Shown here: one piece after another, positions 15,635-24,269 of the stretch | Numbering within the stretch: the first letter of the stretch is position 1 | How the letters are laid out: each line of letters starts with the position of its first letter | Assembly (NCBI RefSeq): GCF_001373415.1 | Contig: NZ_CDSE01000009.1 | Coordinates: 16,887 to 80,886, forward strand | Length of the DNA stretch: 64,000 bases | Source of the DNA: Paenibacillus dakarensis | GTDB taxonomy: Bacteria > Bacillota > Bacilli > Paenibacillales > Paenibacillaceae | Reading direction: 5' to 3' | Made by a program: the position numbers and the translations under genes | Notes under the pieces: generated by a model | The model's database searches: none | The model's input: the letters and a program-made list of their open reading frames with translations, nothing else | What the model was told of the DNA's origin: nothing

Positions 15635-16678
15635 ATGGCAAGAAGTTGGGACCCTACCGCACTACCAATACAGCCGGGCATTTACATTAACTTCAAACGT
15701 GCTGCGGCCGCCCAAATTAACGGAGGCGCTCGCGGTATCGTCGCTATCCCGTTACTGGACTACGCGAATACAGCGTCGGCCAAGACGTTTTATACGGTGG
15801 CGTCCGAAGCAGAGGCGGCGGAATTATTCGGACTCGCGAATATTGATTCGATATTGCTCGCGCTCCAAGGCGGCGCCAAAGAGGTACTCGTTTATACGAT
15901 GCCCGACGATCCGGTCGAACAGGATTACGTTGATATGCGTGAAGCCTTCGACACACGCGGATTTAACGTATTTGTATTCGACGGCGAATATGATGCGGAT
16001 CAGCAATCGGCGGTTAAGACGTGGGTCAAGCGCAATCGTGACGAGGGCAAGCACTTTATCGTCGTTATCGGCGGTGACGCGGTAACAGACGCAGATCCAA
16101 CGGCAGGCGACGCACGGACTACGCTTAATAGCGACGACTATATCGTTAACCTTACGGTCGGCGGTACGGTTGGCGACACGGTTTACACATCGTCCGAGTT
16201 TGCGCCGTTTATCGCGGGTGATATCGCAGGCACTCCGATTAACGAGTCGGTGACATACGATCCAATGCCGCTCGAAGACGTTAATAAGCGCATGACCAAT
16301 TCGCAGATTAACGCGGCATTAACGGCTGGCTCGCTGGTCCTCGTACACGATGGCGTAAAAGTGAAAATCGTTAGCGGCATCACAACGTCGGGTCAAAAGA
16401 TCCGAAGTGTACGCGCTCGCCAAGCGATTGCGACCGATATCTCGCGCACGGCCGCCGACAACTATATCGGCAAGCTCAATAACAACGCAAACGGACAAGC
16501 AACGTTAATGATCGCGATTAAGGCGTATTTGGAAACGTTGGAAGCTGACGGGGTACTGACTTCGCCGGCCGTTGCGCTTGATCCAACGCGTCCTAGCGTC
16601 GGTGACTCGGTGTTCCTGCAGATTAGCTACAGCGAGACGGATAGCATCGAGCGGATATTCTTAACAATCAATATTTAA
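15635..16678 (+). CDS. xkdK: Contractile tail sheath protein, 347 aa
   Basis: Forms the sheath that contracts to drive the tube through the cell wall; its presence makes this a myovirus-like prophage. The N-terminus (IQPGIYINFKRAAAAQINGGARGIVAIPL) and C-terminus (QATLMIAIKAYLETLEADGV, SYSETDSIERIFLTINI) match the PBSX XkdK / Phage_sheath family. AAAGGAGG precedes ATG 15635. Confidence 0.92.
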   Translation: MARSWDPTALPIQPGIYINFKRAAAAQINGGARGIVAIPLLDYANTASAKTFYTVASEAEAAELFGLANIDSILLALQGGAKEVLVYTMPDDPVEQDYVDMREAFDTRGFNVFVFDGEYDADQQSAVKTWVKRNRDEGKHFIVVIGGDAVTDADPTAGDARTTLNSDDYIVNLTVGGTVGDTVYTSSEFAPFIAGDIAGTPINESVTYDPMPLEDVNKRMTNSQINAALTAGSLVLVHDGVKVKIVSGITTSGQKIRSVRARQAIATDISRTAADNYIGKLNNNANGQATLMIAIKAYLETLEADGVLTSPAVALDPTRPSVGDSVFLQISYSETDSIERIFLTINI

Positions 16679-16694
16679 GGACGGTGAAAAATAG

Positions 16695-17147
16695 ATGGCA
16701 CAACAAGGCACGCTTGACGCTAAGCGCGTTATCAGCGGTAACTACGGATTCTTGTACGATGAGGACGGCGAGTGGTTGTCGAATGTCACATCGATTGAAG
16801 CGAACATCGAAATCGGCATGGAGGAAATCCGCAGAGCTGGTACGCGTTGGCTCGGCAATAAAACAACAACGCTTAAAGGTTCCGGAAGTATCGGCGGCTA
16901 CATGATTACGTCCGTATGGATCGAGAAAATGAACCAAGTTACGGACGACGAAAGTTCACCGTTCGTGACCGAGCTGCAGGTCGTACTCGATGATCCGGAA
17001 TCATTTGGCGCGTATCGTGTACGTCTGAAAAACGTCACATTCGACAATATTCCGGTAATCAATTTCGAAGTTGGTTCGATCGTCGAGCAGGAGTACACGT
17101 TTGTATTCTCCGGCTACGAAGTTATCGAGGGAATTAGACCGCAGTAA
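16695..17147 (+). CDS. xkdM: Tail tube protein, XkdM-like, 150 aa
   Basis: Immediately follows the sheath, as in PBSX. Starts MAQQGTLDAKRVISGNYGFL and has the tube signature WLSNVTSIEANIEIGMEEI, with a beta-barrel C-terminal half (VYRVRLKNVTF-like) ending IEGIRPQ. It polymerises into the inner tube. Confidence 0.9.
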   Translation: MAQQGTLDAKRVISGNYGFLYDEDGEWLSNVTSIEANIEIGMEEIRRAGTRWLGNKTTTLKGSGSIGGYMITSVWIEKMNQVTDDESSPFVTELQVVLDDPESFGAYRVRLKNVTFDNIPVINFEVGSIVEQEYTFVFSGYEVIEGIRPQ

Positions 17148-17162
17148 TCAACGCAAATAAAC

Positions 17163-17197
17163 GAGGGTCGGACGCATTTGTCCGGCTCTTTAATTTT
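17163..17197 (+). terminator. Terminator after the tube gene
   Basis: CGGAC (17169-17173) pairs with GTCCG (17180-17184), extended by AG/CT, followed by TTTAATTTT. It lowers transcription of the chaperone relative to sheath and tube. Confidence 0.65.
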
Positions 17198-17214
17198 ATC
17201 GGAGGGATAAACGC

Positions 17215-17598
17215 ATGGCTAAAGGATTGGACGCGCTACTCGGCGCAACATTGGAACAAACGAAAGAGGTTTATATCGCGCGATTGAAGACGCATTTTAC
17301 CGTTAAGGCGCTAAGTAACGAGGATATGCGGCGTATCGGCGAACGGTCAACGGTTCCGGACGGTAAAGGCGGAAAGCAGACGAATAACGACATGTTTAAC
17401 GGACTGGTTATCGTAAAGGGCTGCGTTGATCCAGATTTTAATGACAAAGCGCTCAAGGCACATTATGGCGCGGCTGACGAGATTGATTGCGTGACTAAGG
17501 CGCTGTTACCGGGCGAGATGGTCAAAGTGATGCAGGCGATTCTTGATCTTTCTGGCTTCGGGAATGAAGACGAGTTAATCGAAGACGCAAAAAACTAA
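17215..17598 (+). CDS. Tail assembly chaperone, short form (XkdN-like), 127 aa
   Basis: Helps the tape measure and tube assemble and is absent from the finished particle. Sequence features: FTVKALSNEDMRRIGERST, then a loop and LVIVKGCVDPDFNDKALKAHYGA, ending LIEDAKN. The last in-frame codons are GCA AAA AAC TAA, so a classical slippery heptamer overlaps the stop. Some ribosomes should therefore slip back one base and make the longer form described at 17595-17807. Confidence 0.85.
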   Translation: MAKGLDALLGATLEQTKEVYIARLKTHFTVKALSNEDMRRIGERSTVPDGKGGKQTNNDMFNGLVIVKGCVDPDFNDKALKAHYGAADEIDCVTKALLPGEMVKVMQAILDLSGFGNEDELIEDAKN

Positions 17599-17807
17599 TC
17601 AAGGCGGGCGGTGTTCCGTTCCTTCTCCACGCCATCTTCCAACGACACCACATCCCGCCTGATGAGATTTACGCGAAGGAAAAGCGACACCAGATATTTT
17701 TATTTGCGTCGATGCTCCTCGTATTGGAAGACGAGGAAAAGGAACGGAAGCGTGCGGAGAAGGCGCGAAACCGACAGGGAGGAGGTCGGCGAGTAAGTGG
17801 CATTTAA
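17595..17807 (+). CDS. Frameshift extension of the tail assembly chaperone (G/GT-type)
   Basis: After a -1 slip on A AAA AAC (17589-17595) translation continues CTA ATC AAG and stays open for 70 codons to TAA 17805-17807, giving a fusion of about 197 residues. The extension has no start codon of its own near its beginning and looks conserved: FLLHAIFQRHHIPPDEIY, then AKEKRHQIFLFASMLLVLE, the usual second part of XkdN/GT chaperones. It overlaps the tape-measure start by 11 bases. The frameshift is inferred; the site and open frame are directly visible. Confidence 0.85.
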   Translation, partial: LIKAGGVPFLLHAIFQRHHIPPDEIYAKEKRHQIFLFASMLLVLEDEEKERKRAEKARNRQGGGRRVSGI

Positions 17808-19863
17808 TCTCGAAGGACGCATCCGAATAAAGGACGATGGCGCTAGTAAAGCGCTAGATAATGTCAAGAAATCGATGGAAAAAGCGCATAAAGCAGCCGA
17901 ATCTTATCGCGATGCTAACGGGCGATTACGTGATGCACAGGGTAAGTTTGTTGCGGGTGCGGGCAAGGCGCAGTCGAGTTTAAGCCTAATCGAGAAGGCA
18001 ACTAAAAAGGCTGAAAAAGCCATGAAGAATCTCAACACGAAAACGAAAGACTTATTCCGCAGTCTCGGTTCCGGCGCAATAAAAGGCGCAGGAATCACCG
18101 GTATTGCGGCGCTCGGAACGGCAGCTTATGCCGGATATAAATCGCTGAATAAGGCGATGGACTTTGAAGCGCAGATGTCTTCGATTGCGGCGTTAACTGG
18201 CGCATCACAAACGGAAATGGCACAAATGCAGTCGCTCGCTCTCAAAATGGGCGCGGCTACTAAGTATAACGCGCTAGAAGCCGGACAGGCGATAGAGGAG
18301 CTTCTCAAGGCGGGCCTTACGCCGGCCACCGTACAAACGGGCGCACTTGAAGCGGCGCTTAATCTCGCAACGGCGGGCGAACTTGATCTCGCATCTGCGG
18401 CGGAAATTATGTCGACCGCATTAAACGCGTTCCAGGAAGACGGAATGAGCGCTGCACAGGCGGCGAATATTCTCGCAGGTACAGCGAACGCATCCGCAAC
18501 AGGCGTCGAGGACTTGCGGTACTCACTTTCGATGGCTTCCGCGGTAGCGTCCGGACTCGGCATGACATTCGAAGACACTAACGTTGCGCTCGGCGTATTC
18601 GCTAACCGCGGCCTTAAAGGTTCGGACGCAGGTACGTCGCTCAAAACGATGCTTCAAACGCTACAGCCGGTAACGGACGAGCAAATCGGACTATTCCGTG
18701 AACTCGGTTTAATGACGGAGGACGGTTCGAATAAGTTCTTCGACGCGGCCGGTAATATTAAATCGCTTAATGATATCGCGGGAACCTTGCGCACATCACT
18801 CGGCAAGCTGACGAATCAAGAACGCCAACATGCGCTTAAACTCATGTTCGGAACGGACGCGGTACGTGCGGCAACGATTCTGTACAAAGAGGGCGCAGAA
18901 GGCGTGGATAAATTCCGGAAGGAAATGTCGAACGTAACAGCGCTAGACGTCGCACGTAAGAAGATGGACAACGCATCAGGAGCGGTCGAACAGTTTAGCG
19001 GCGCAATCGAGACGTTGCAGATTGCCGGAATGATGCCGGTACTTCCTATCGTTAAGGATCTCGCTAATGCTGCGGCTGATTTCGTAGAGCGTTATACGCC
19101 GAAAATTGTGGCGGGCGTTCAGTCGATGGTTGATAACGCGAAGAGTTACGTTAAGACGCATTTCATCGATAATCCGGAGTTTGCCCAGCTTCCCGACATC
19201 CCAAGTAAAATCGTGTTTATATTCGAAGACGTAATGCAATCATTCCGCAAATGGTGGGGCCAAGCCGGTGCCGGTCATTTTAAGAAGATGGTTGAGGAGA
19301 TTACGAAGTTTATCGTGGGTGGACTTCAAGCGGCAGTTCCGCAGATGGCGGCCGTTGGGCTATCGATGGGTAAGGAGCTTGTTAGCGGTATATTATCCGC
19401 GATAAAGGGAGATCCAATCGCAAACGCGGTGTTACTCGGTGGTGCTGGCGGTGCTGTAGCAGGATTGCCGGGATTAGCCGTCGGAGCTGCAGCAGGTGCG
19501 GTAACAGGCGGTATCCAAGGCGGTCAAAAACGGGATGACCTCGTTGAGAAGTACCGAAGCGGCAAAATGTCTCCAGATGAGAAAGCGGCGTTCGAACAAA
19601 TGGGTGTCGCGATGATTAAAAAGAAAGCATTCGGTTTCAGCGGCGGAATCAACAACGTCCCATATAACGGAATGATTGCGCGCCTGCACAAAGGCGAGGA
19701 AGTATTGACACGCGAAGAGTCCAAACGATACCGCGGCGAAAATGGCGCAAACGGTACGGGCGGTTCTCGTCCGGTCGTAATCAGCGGAAATAACTTTTAC
19801 GTACGCGAAGAAGCCGATATCGAAAAGATTGCGAAGCGCCTGGCGTACGAAATGGCGCAGTAA
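17797..19863 (+). CDS. Tail tape measure protein, 688 aa
   Basis: GTG 17797 follows GGGAGGAGGTC. The N-terminal 90 residues form a charged coiled coil. Residues about 110-390 are the TP901-type core (FEAQMSSIAALTGASQTEMA, GLTPATVQTGALEAALNLAT, KGSDAGTSLKTMLQTL). Two Gly/Ala-rich hydrophobic stretches lie at about 545-575. The C-terminus carries GMIARLHKGEEVLTREESKR, common in such proteins. Length sets tail length; 688 residues is short for a contractile tail and would predict roughly 100 nm by the usual 0.15 nm per residue rule. Confidence 0.92.
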   Translation: MAFNLEGRIRIKDDGASKALDNVKKSMEKAHKAAESYRDANGRLRDAQGKFVAGAGKAQSSLSLIEKATKKAEKAMKNLNTKTKDLFRSLGSGAIKGAGITGIAALGTAAYAGYKSLNKAMDFEAQMSSIAALTGASQTEMAQMQSLALKMGAATKYNALEAGQAIEELLKAGLTPATVQTGALEAALNLATAGELDLASAAEIMSTALNAFQEDGMSAAQAANILAGTANASATGVEDLRYSLSMASAVASGLGMTFEDTNVALGVFANRGLKGSDAGTSLKTMLQTLQPVTDEQIGLFRELGLMTEDGSNKFFDAAGNIKSLNDIAGTLRTSLGKLTNQERQHALKLMFGTDAVRAATILYKEGAEGVDKFRKEMSNVTALDVARKKMDNASGAVEQFSGAIETLQIAGMMPVLPIVKDLANAAADFVERYTPKIVAGVQSMVDNAKSYVKTHFIDNPEFAQLPDIPSKIVFIFEDVMQSFRKWWGQAGAGHFKKMVEEITKFIVGGLQAAVPQMAAVGLSMGKELVSGILSAIKGDPIANAVLLGGAGGAVAGLPGLAVGAAAGAVTGGIQGGQKRDDLVEKYRSGKMSPDEKAAFEQMGVAMIKKKAFGFSGGINNVPYNGMIARLHKGEEVLTREESKRYRGENGANGTGGSRPVVISGNNFYVREEADIEKIAKRLAYEMAQ

Positions 19864-19875
19864 GGAGGCGAGTAG

Positions 19876-20553
19876 ATGGCACGTAAAAAGCCGGAGTTTT
19901 GGCTTAAATTTAATAACAGCGCAGAGGAGATATGGTTGCCGGTTAATCCGGAATCTATTTCCGTTGTATCTGCGCACGGCTACGAAGATATCGAAGTATC
20001 CGATATTGGCGAATATACCGTAATTGGTAGCGGACGCCAGAAGGAGTTTTCGATATCTTCTTTTTTCCCGCGTGACTATAACGCCTCCTATTGCGAATAT
20101 CCCGATATTGAGGACCCGTGGGAATACGTTAAAACAATCGAACGCTGGCAGCGGTCGGGCAAGCCGATACGCTACATCGTTACGAATACGCCGATTAACA
20201 TTGCGGTCACAATCCGTAATTTCGAATACGAAGAGCGCGGTGGCGAGCCTGGCGATATATACTTTACGCTTGACCTCAAGGAATACACGTTTATCAAAAT
20301 CGCGAAAAAGGGCGAACAAGTTTCCGGAAGCGGAAGCGCAACAATGCCGAAGCTTCAAACGTCCGCTCAACGCCCATCAACGCGTGAGGTTCCGAAATCC
20401 TATACGGTTAAATCCGGCGATTCGCTATTTAAGATTAGCGCCAACGTTTACGGTAAAGGCAATGATTGGCGAAAGATATATGACGCGAATAAAAAGGCGA
20501 TTGGTCCGAATCCAAACGTAATCAAACCCGGCGTTAAGTTGGTGATACCGTAA
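19876..20553 (+). CDS. xkdP: LysM-containing baseplate/tail protein, XkdP-like, 225 aa
   Basis: Residues about 1-140 resemble the XkdP core (PEFWLKFNNSAEEIWLPVNP, SISSFFPRDYNASYCEYPD). A C-terminal LysM domain (SYTVKSGDSLFKISANVYG, then WRKIYDANKKAIGPNPNVI) binds peptidoglycan sugars. The protein probably sits at the tail tip near the hub and grips the wall during contraction. Follows the tape measure with AAGGAGGCG, overlaps the hub gene by one base. Confidence 0.9.
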   Translation: MARKKPEFWLKFNNSAEEIWLPVNPESISVVSAHGYEDIEVSDIGEYTVIGSGRQKEFSISSFFPRDYNASYCEYPDIEDPWEYVKTIERWQRSGKPIRYIVTNTPINIAVTIRNFEYEERGGEPGDIYFTLDLKEYTFIKIAKKGEQVSGSGSATMPKLQTSAQRPSTREVPKSYTVKSGDSLFKISANVYGKGNDWRKIYDANKKAIGPNPNVIKPGVKLVIP

Positions 20554-21710
20554 TGGAAAGCGTAGATATTCGCGTTTTATACGACGGAACTTACTATATC
20601 GAGCCGCTAGTTAAAACGGCCGTCTGGTCCGGAGATGTGGCGCAACCACACCGCACACTCAAGTTAACGTTAAATAATACGCTCGATGGCGAGGAACAGG
20701 CGGTAAACTTCGAAGTCGGTAAGGAACTCCGATTCTACGCGGATAACGTCGGCCTGTTCCGCGGCATCATCTTCGAGTATTCAATAACGGATCGCGGCGA
20801 CGCGACGGTACTCGCGTATGACGAAAACGTCTATCTGACGAAAAATGCGGATACGCGCAAGTTTGTCGGCATGACGGCGGGCGCTATCGTCAAGGAAATA
20901 TGCGCAGCTTTCGAGATACCGACGGGAACCATCGCGTCTACTCGTTATGTTATTCCGAAGCTTATTTTGCGCAACATGACGCTATGGGATATGGTCGTCA
21001 CGGCGCTAACTCAAACGCGCAAACAGAACGGCGATAAGTTTGCGGTATATTCGCGCGAGGGTAAACTGTTCCTTCGCGAAAAGAAAGACGGCGCCGTCCG
21101 TTGGATGCTCGAAGACGGCGTAAATATACTCAGCGCAAATCGAACGCAATCAATCGAGGATATGCGTACATCCGTTAAGGTTATCGGAGGCGACGATAAA
21201 AAGCCGCTAACGGCAACGGAAAAGGACGCGACTCTCGCGAAGAAATACGGACTTATGCAGCACGTCGAACAAGCCGATAGCCAAATGAAAGAATCCGCGA
21301 TTAAGCAGCTCGCGAAACAGCGCCTAAAGGAACTCGCGAAGGTATCGGAGGAAATAACGGTCGAAGCGCTTGGCATTACGGATGTCGTCGCAGGCTCGGC
21401 CGTTTATGCGTTCGAATCAATGACGGATTTAGTTGGCGGATTTTACGTTAACGCAGATACTCATACGTTCCAAAACGGCGCCCACCGGATGGAAGTAACG
21501 ATATCTAAAACGGACGACTTGCCGAAATTGGAATACGAGGAAAGTCCGGAGAAGAAGGAAGCCGCTAAGAAAGCGAAGACTGCCGCGAAGAAGAAAACAA
21601 CGAAGACGACAACGAAGAAAAAGGCGCCGGCTAAGGCGAAGAAAAAGAGTTCGACGGACTTATTCATCGAACAAATACGCAAACGAAACGGAGGGGAGAA
21701 GCCGCTATGA
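20553..21710 (+). CDS. xkdQ: Tail hub protein, XkdQ-like, with Lys/Ala-rich tail, 385 aa
   Basis: Residues 1-320 match the XkdQ/YqbQ hub fold: KLTLNNTLDGEEQAVNFEVG, GLFRGIIFEYSITDRG, LRNMTLWDMVVTALTQTRK and a DLVGGFYVNADTHTF strand near the end. Residues about 334-366 are an unusual run of Lys, Ala and Thr that looks like a histone H1 tail, followed by a short helix. XkdQ proteins normally lack such a tail. The stop overlaps the next start by four bases. Confidence 0.87.
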   Translation: MESVDIRVLYDGTYYIEPLVKTAVWSGDVAQPHRTLKLTLNNTLDGEEQAVNFEVGKELRFYADNVGLFRGIIFEYSITDRGDATVLAYDENVYLTKNADTRKFVGMTAGAIVKEICAAFEIPTGTIASTRYVIPKLILRNMTLWDMVVTALTQTRKQNGDKFAVYSREGKLFLREKKDGAVRWMLEDGVNILSANRTQSIEDMRTSVKVIGGDDKKPLTATEKDATLAKKYGLMQHVEQADSQMKESAIKQLAKQRLKELAKVSEEITVEALGITDVVAGSAVYAFESMTDLVGGFYVNADTHTFQNGAHRMEVTISKTDDLPKLEYEESPEKKEAAKKAKTAAKKKTTKTTTKKKAPAKAKKKSSTDLFIEQIRKRNGGEKPL

Positions 21711-22111
21711 AACCGGAGTTAATCGAAGGCGGCGGTTATAGTCAATTTAAGGCGATGGTTAAGGCGCTCGGCCATAATCGCGATGTCGATATCGAATTTG
21801 CAACGGTAGTATCCGCGTCGCCCCTCCGTATCAAAATCGATAATATGCCGCTAGAACTTGACGAAGACGACTTCGCAGTTTGCGAACACTTGACGGAGCA
21901 TACGCGCAAAGCAACGATAAGCGGTGGCGAAATAACACTAACAACGACGCAGGCGGGCGATCCGGCACATACGCATAAAATAACGGCGTTTACGATAACG
22001 GACGCTGACGTTAAGATGGGCGCGGCTCTCACGAAAGGGGACCGCGTTGTCGTCGCGTCATACAATAGCGGCCAAGGATACGTAGTACTCGACCGGATAG
22101 GAGGCGTTTAA
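21707..22111 (+). CDS. xkdR: Baseplate protein, DUF2577/XkdR-like, 134 aa
   Basis: Follows the hub with an ATGA overlap, as in PBSX. The sequence DIEFATVVSASPLRIKIDNMPLEL and the last part (GDRVVVASYNSGQGYVVLDRIG) are characteristic of DUF2577, an OB-like baseplate protein. It contains a metal-binding-like AHTHKI stretch. Confidence 0.85.
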   Translation: MKPELIEGGGYSQFKAMVKALGHNRDVDIEFATVVSASPLRIKIDNMPLELDEDDFAVCEHLTEHTRKATISGGEITLTTTQAGDPAHTHKITAFTITDADVKMGAALTKGDRVVVASYNSGQGYVVLDRIGGV

Positions 22112-22114
22112 ATA

Positions 22115-22531
22115 ATGGCGCTTAGTCCACTACAGCCCGTCGATATTGCGGCGGAAGAACTCGCAGAAATCGCTGAAGAACAACCGCTAAAGACGTACGC
22201 GCTCGACTTCGATAACGGAGTTCTTGGCGGCGTGGTTGACGGCATTGACGCGATAAAGCAATTCGTCGTCAAGGCGATTAAGACGTCGCGCTACCGATTC
22301 GCGATATACGACGATGATTACGGAAGCGAAATTGACGATTTAATCGGATCAAGCGCGACACTATCGCTATTGGAGACGGAAATACCGCGAGTTATCGAAG
22401 AGGCGCTGCTTTACGATGACCGCATAACAGACGTATATGATTTCGAACTGACACGCGAGGGCGACCGCCTTTACGTGTCTTTTTACGTGGAGATAAACGA
22501 AGAAACTATTCCGATGGAGGTGACGATTTAA
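22115..22531 (+). CDS. xkdS: Baseplate wedge, DUF2634/XkdS-like, 138 aa
   Basis: Matches the gp25-like wedge family: KTYALDFDNGVLGGVVDGIDAI, YRFAIYDDDYGSEIDDLIG, and the EIPRVIEEALLYDDRITDVY segment. It lies between XkdR and XkdT homologues, with a one-base overlap to the latter. Confidence 0.87.
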   Translation: MALSPLQPVDIAAEELAEIAEEQPLKTYALDFDNGVLGGVVDGIDAIKQFVVKAIKTSRYRFAIYDDDYGSEIDDLIGSSATLSLLETEIPRVIEEALLYDDRITDVYDFELTREGDRLYVSFYVEINEETIPMEVTI

Positions 22532-23628
22532 TGGCGTATGAAACGGAAACACAAGCCGCAATACACGGGCGGATGCTTGACGCGTCACCTCCGGATATAG
22601 ATAAGCGCCAAGGCTCCGTTACGTACGATTTGACCGCGCCTGCAGCTATCGAATTAGAACACGCATATGTCGAGTTAGACGCGGTACTTAACGCAGGATT
22701 CGCGGACACGACGTACGGAGCGCTACTCGATAGGAAAGCGCGAGAGTACGGGTTAGCGCGGAAGCCTGCGGTTAAGGCGATAGGCTCCGTTACATTTAGC
22801 GGACCAGACGGCACGGTGATACCGGCGGGAACAGTCGTAGGAACAAGCGGAGAGACTCCGGTTTATTACGTAACATTGGCGGCGGCAACTATCGCAGGCG
22901 GTTCCGTTACAGTCGCGGTAGAGGCGCAAGTAGGCGGCGCACGTGGCAACGTAGGGGCAGGCGCAGTTAATACGGTAATCGGCGACTTGGCGGGGATTCT
23001 TACCGTTACCAACGCGTCATATTTCGAAGGCGGCGTCGATGCGGAGTCAGATGCGTCATTACTCGCGCGATACTTCGAACGGGCTCGGCGGCCGGCTACA
23101 TCGGGCAATGCGAATCAATACCGCCAATGGGCGCTAGAAATACCCGGCGTTAGTGATGCGCGAGTCTATCCGATATGGGCGGGTCCTGGCACCGTTAAAG
23201 TCGTATTACTTGACGATGATAAAACAGCGCCTGATCCAACGGTAGTTAACGCAGCTCAAACGTATATCGACCCAACGCAGGACGGACGTGGACTTGGTGC
23301 GGCTCCTATCGGCGCAATTGCAACGGTGACGGGCGCGGTTGAAATTCCGATTAATATTACGGTTAATGTGACACTCGCACCTGGCGCAACAACGGCGGAA
23401 GTTAAGGCGCAGATTGAAACGGGAGTGCGTACTTATCTTCGGTCGCTTGCGTTTGCTGATCCGCTCGTTCGAGTTACGCGGATTGCCAACGTTATCCTCG
23501 ACGTGCCGCCGGTTATTGACTACGAAAACTTAACGGTTAATGGTGGCGGTGGAAACATTGCGATTGCTGACGGAGAAGTTGCGGTACTCGGCGAGGTTAT
23601 CGTAACGGAGGCGGTGGCGGCCGTATGA
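22531..23628 (+). CDS. xkdT: Baseplate J-like protein, XkdT, 365 aa
   Basis: Contains the Baseplate_J hallmarks: an N-terminal DKRQGSVTYDLTAPAAIELEHAY, AEAQVGGARGNVGAGAVNT-type strand region, GGVDAESDASLLARYFERARRP, and a C-terminal VNVTLAPGATTAEVKAQIE. It forms the baseplate wedge with XkdS. Gene order R-S-T-U matches PBSX. Confidence 0.92.
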   Translation: MAYETETQAAIHGRMLDASPPDIDKRQGSVTYDLTAPAAIELEHAYVELDAVLNAGFADTTYGALLDRKAREYGLARKPAVKAIGSVTFSGPDGTVIPAGTVVGTSGETPVYYVTLAAATIAGGSVTVAVEAQVGGARGNVGAGAVNTVIGDLAGILTVTNASYFEGGVDAESDASLLARYFERARRPATSGNANQYRQWALEIPGVSDARVYPIWAGPGTVKVVLLDDDKTAPDPTVVNAAQTYIDPTQDGRGLGAAPIGAIATVTGAVEIPINITVNVTLAPGATTAEVKAQIETGVRTYLRSLAFADPLVRVTRIANVILDVPPVIDYENLTVNGGGGNIAIADGEVAVLGEVIVTEAVAAV

Positions 23629-24269
23629 GATCAACGCAAGAAATAGCGCTCGACATGCTCGATTATGCGCCGGACTATTATCGCGAGATAGACGCCGCGA
23701 CGAACATTATCGACCGCGAGGCGGAAGAGTTTGCGCGGCTTAACGCGAGCATTGACGATGTATTGGCGCAGTTTTATATCGAAACCGCAACGTGGGGACT
23801 TACGCGGTGGGAGCGCATATTCGGACTAGCGACGGACCAAACGAAGACGTACGGACAGCGGCGCGAGATATTGCTGTCCCGTTTGCGCGGAGTTGGCGCG
23901 GTATCGGCGGATTTAATAGAAAACGTGGCGTCGGCGTATTCGAACGGTGATGTCGCGGTTACGAGTAAGACGGCGGAATACACAATCGTGATTACGTTCG
24001 TCAGTACGATGGGCGTACCGGAACAAATTGCGGAACTGAAAGCGGCTGTTCGCGATATAACTCCGGCTCACTTAGCGATTGATTACGTGTTCCGTTTTTA
24101 CACTTACGCGGAATTGGCGGCAGGCGGGCGGACATATGGCGCGGTTAAGGCGTCGGGTAAAACGTATGGCGAAATCTATAATCGGGGGGTTGGCGTAATA
24201 TATGGCGGACACAACGAAACTAAAATTACCGCTTATCGACGCGAATATGACCGCGGACGTACCGCGTGA
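23625..24269 (+). CDS. xkdU: Baseplate protein, DUF2313/XkdU-like, 214 aa
   Basis: Starts with an ATGA overlap to XkdT. Shows the YmfQ/DUF2313 plan: MLDYAPDYYREIDAATNII, TWGLTRWERIFGL and YGQRREILLSRLRGVGAVSA. It caps the wedge where fibres attach. Its last 68 bases overlap the fibre gene, which starts in another frame. Confidence 0.87.
   Translation: MRSTQEIALDMLDYAPDYYREIDAATNIIDREAEEFARLNASIDDVLAQFYIETATWGLTRWERIFGLATDQTKTYGQRREILLSRLRGVGAVSADLIENVASAYSNGDVAVTSKTAEYTIVITFVSTMGVPEQIAELKAAVRDITPAHLAIDYVFRFYTYAELAAGGRTYGAVKASGKTYGEIYNRGVGVIYGGHNETKITAYRREYDRGRTA

Noticed and set aside
17611..17796. Open frame after the short chaperone in the original frame
   Set aside because: Ser/Arg-rich nonsense without a ribosome site. 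The meaningful frame here is the -1 frame reached from the slippery site.
19474..20370. Long minus-strand open frame of 298 codons
   Set aside because: It lies opposite the tape measure and LysM genes, which have clear homology and ribosome sites. The translation is rich in Cys, Phe and Arg with no domain; CG-rich phage DNA often opens such shadow frames.
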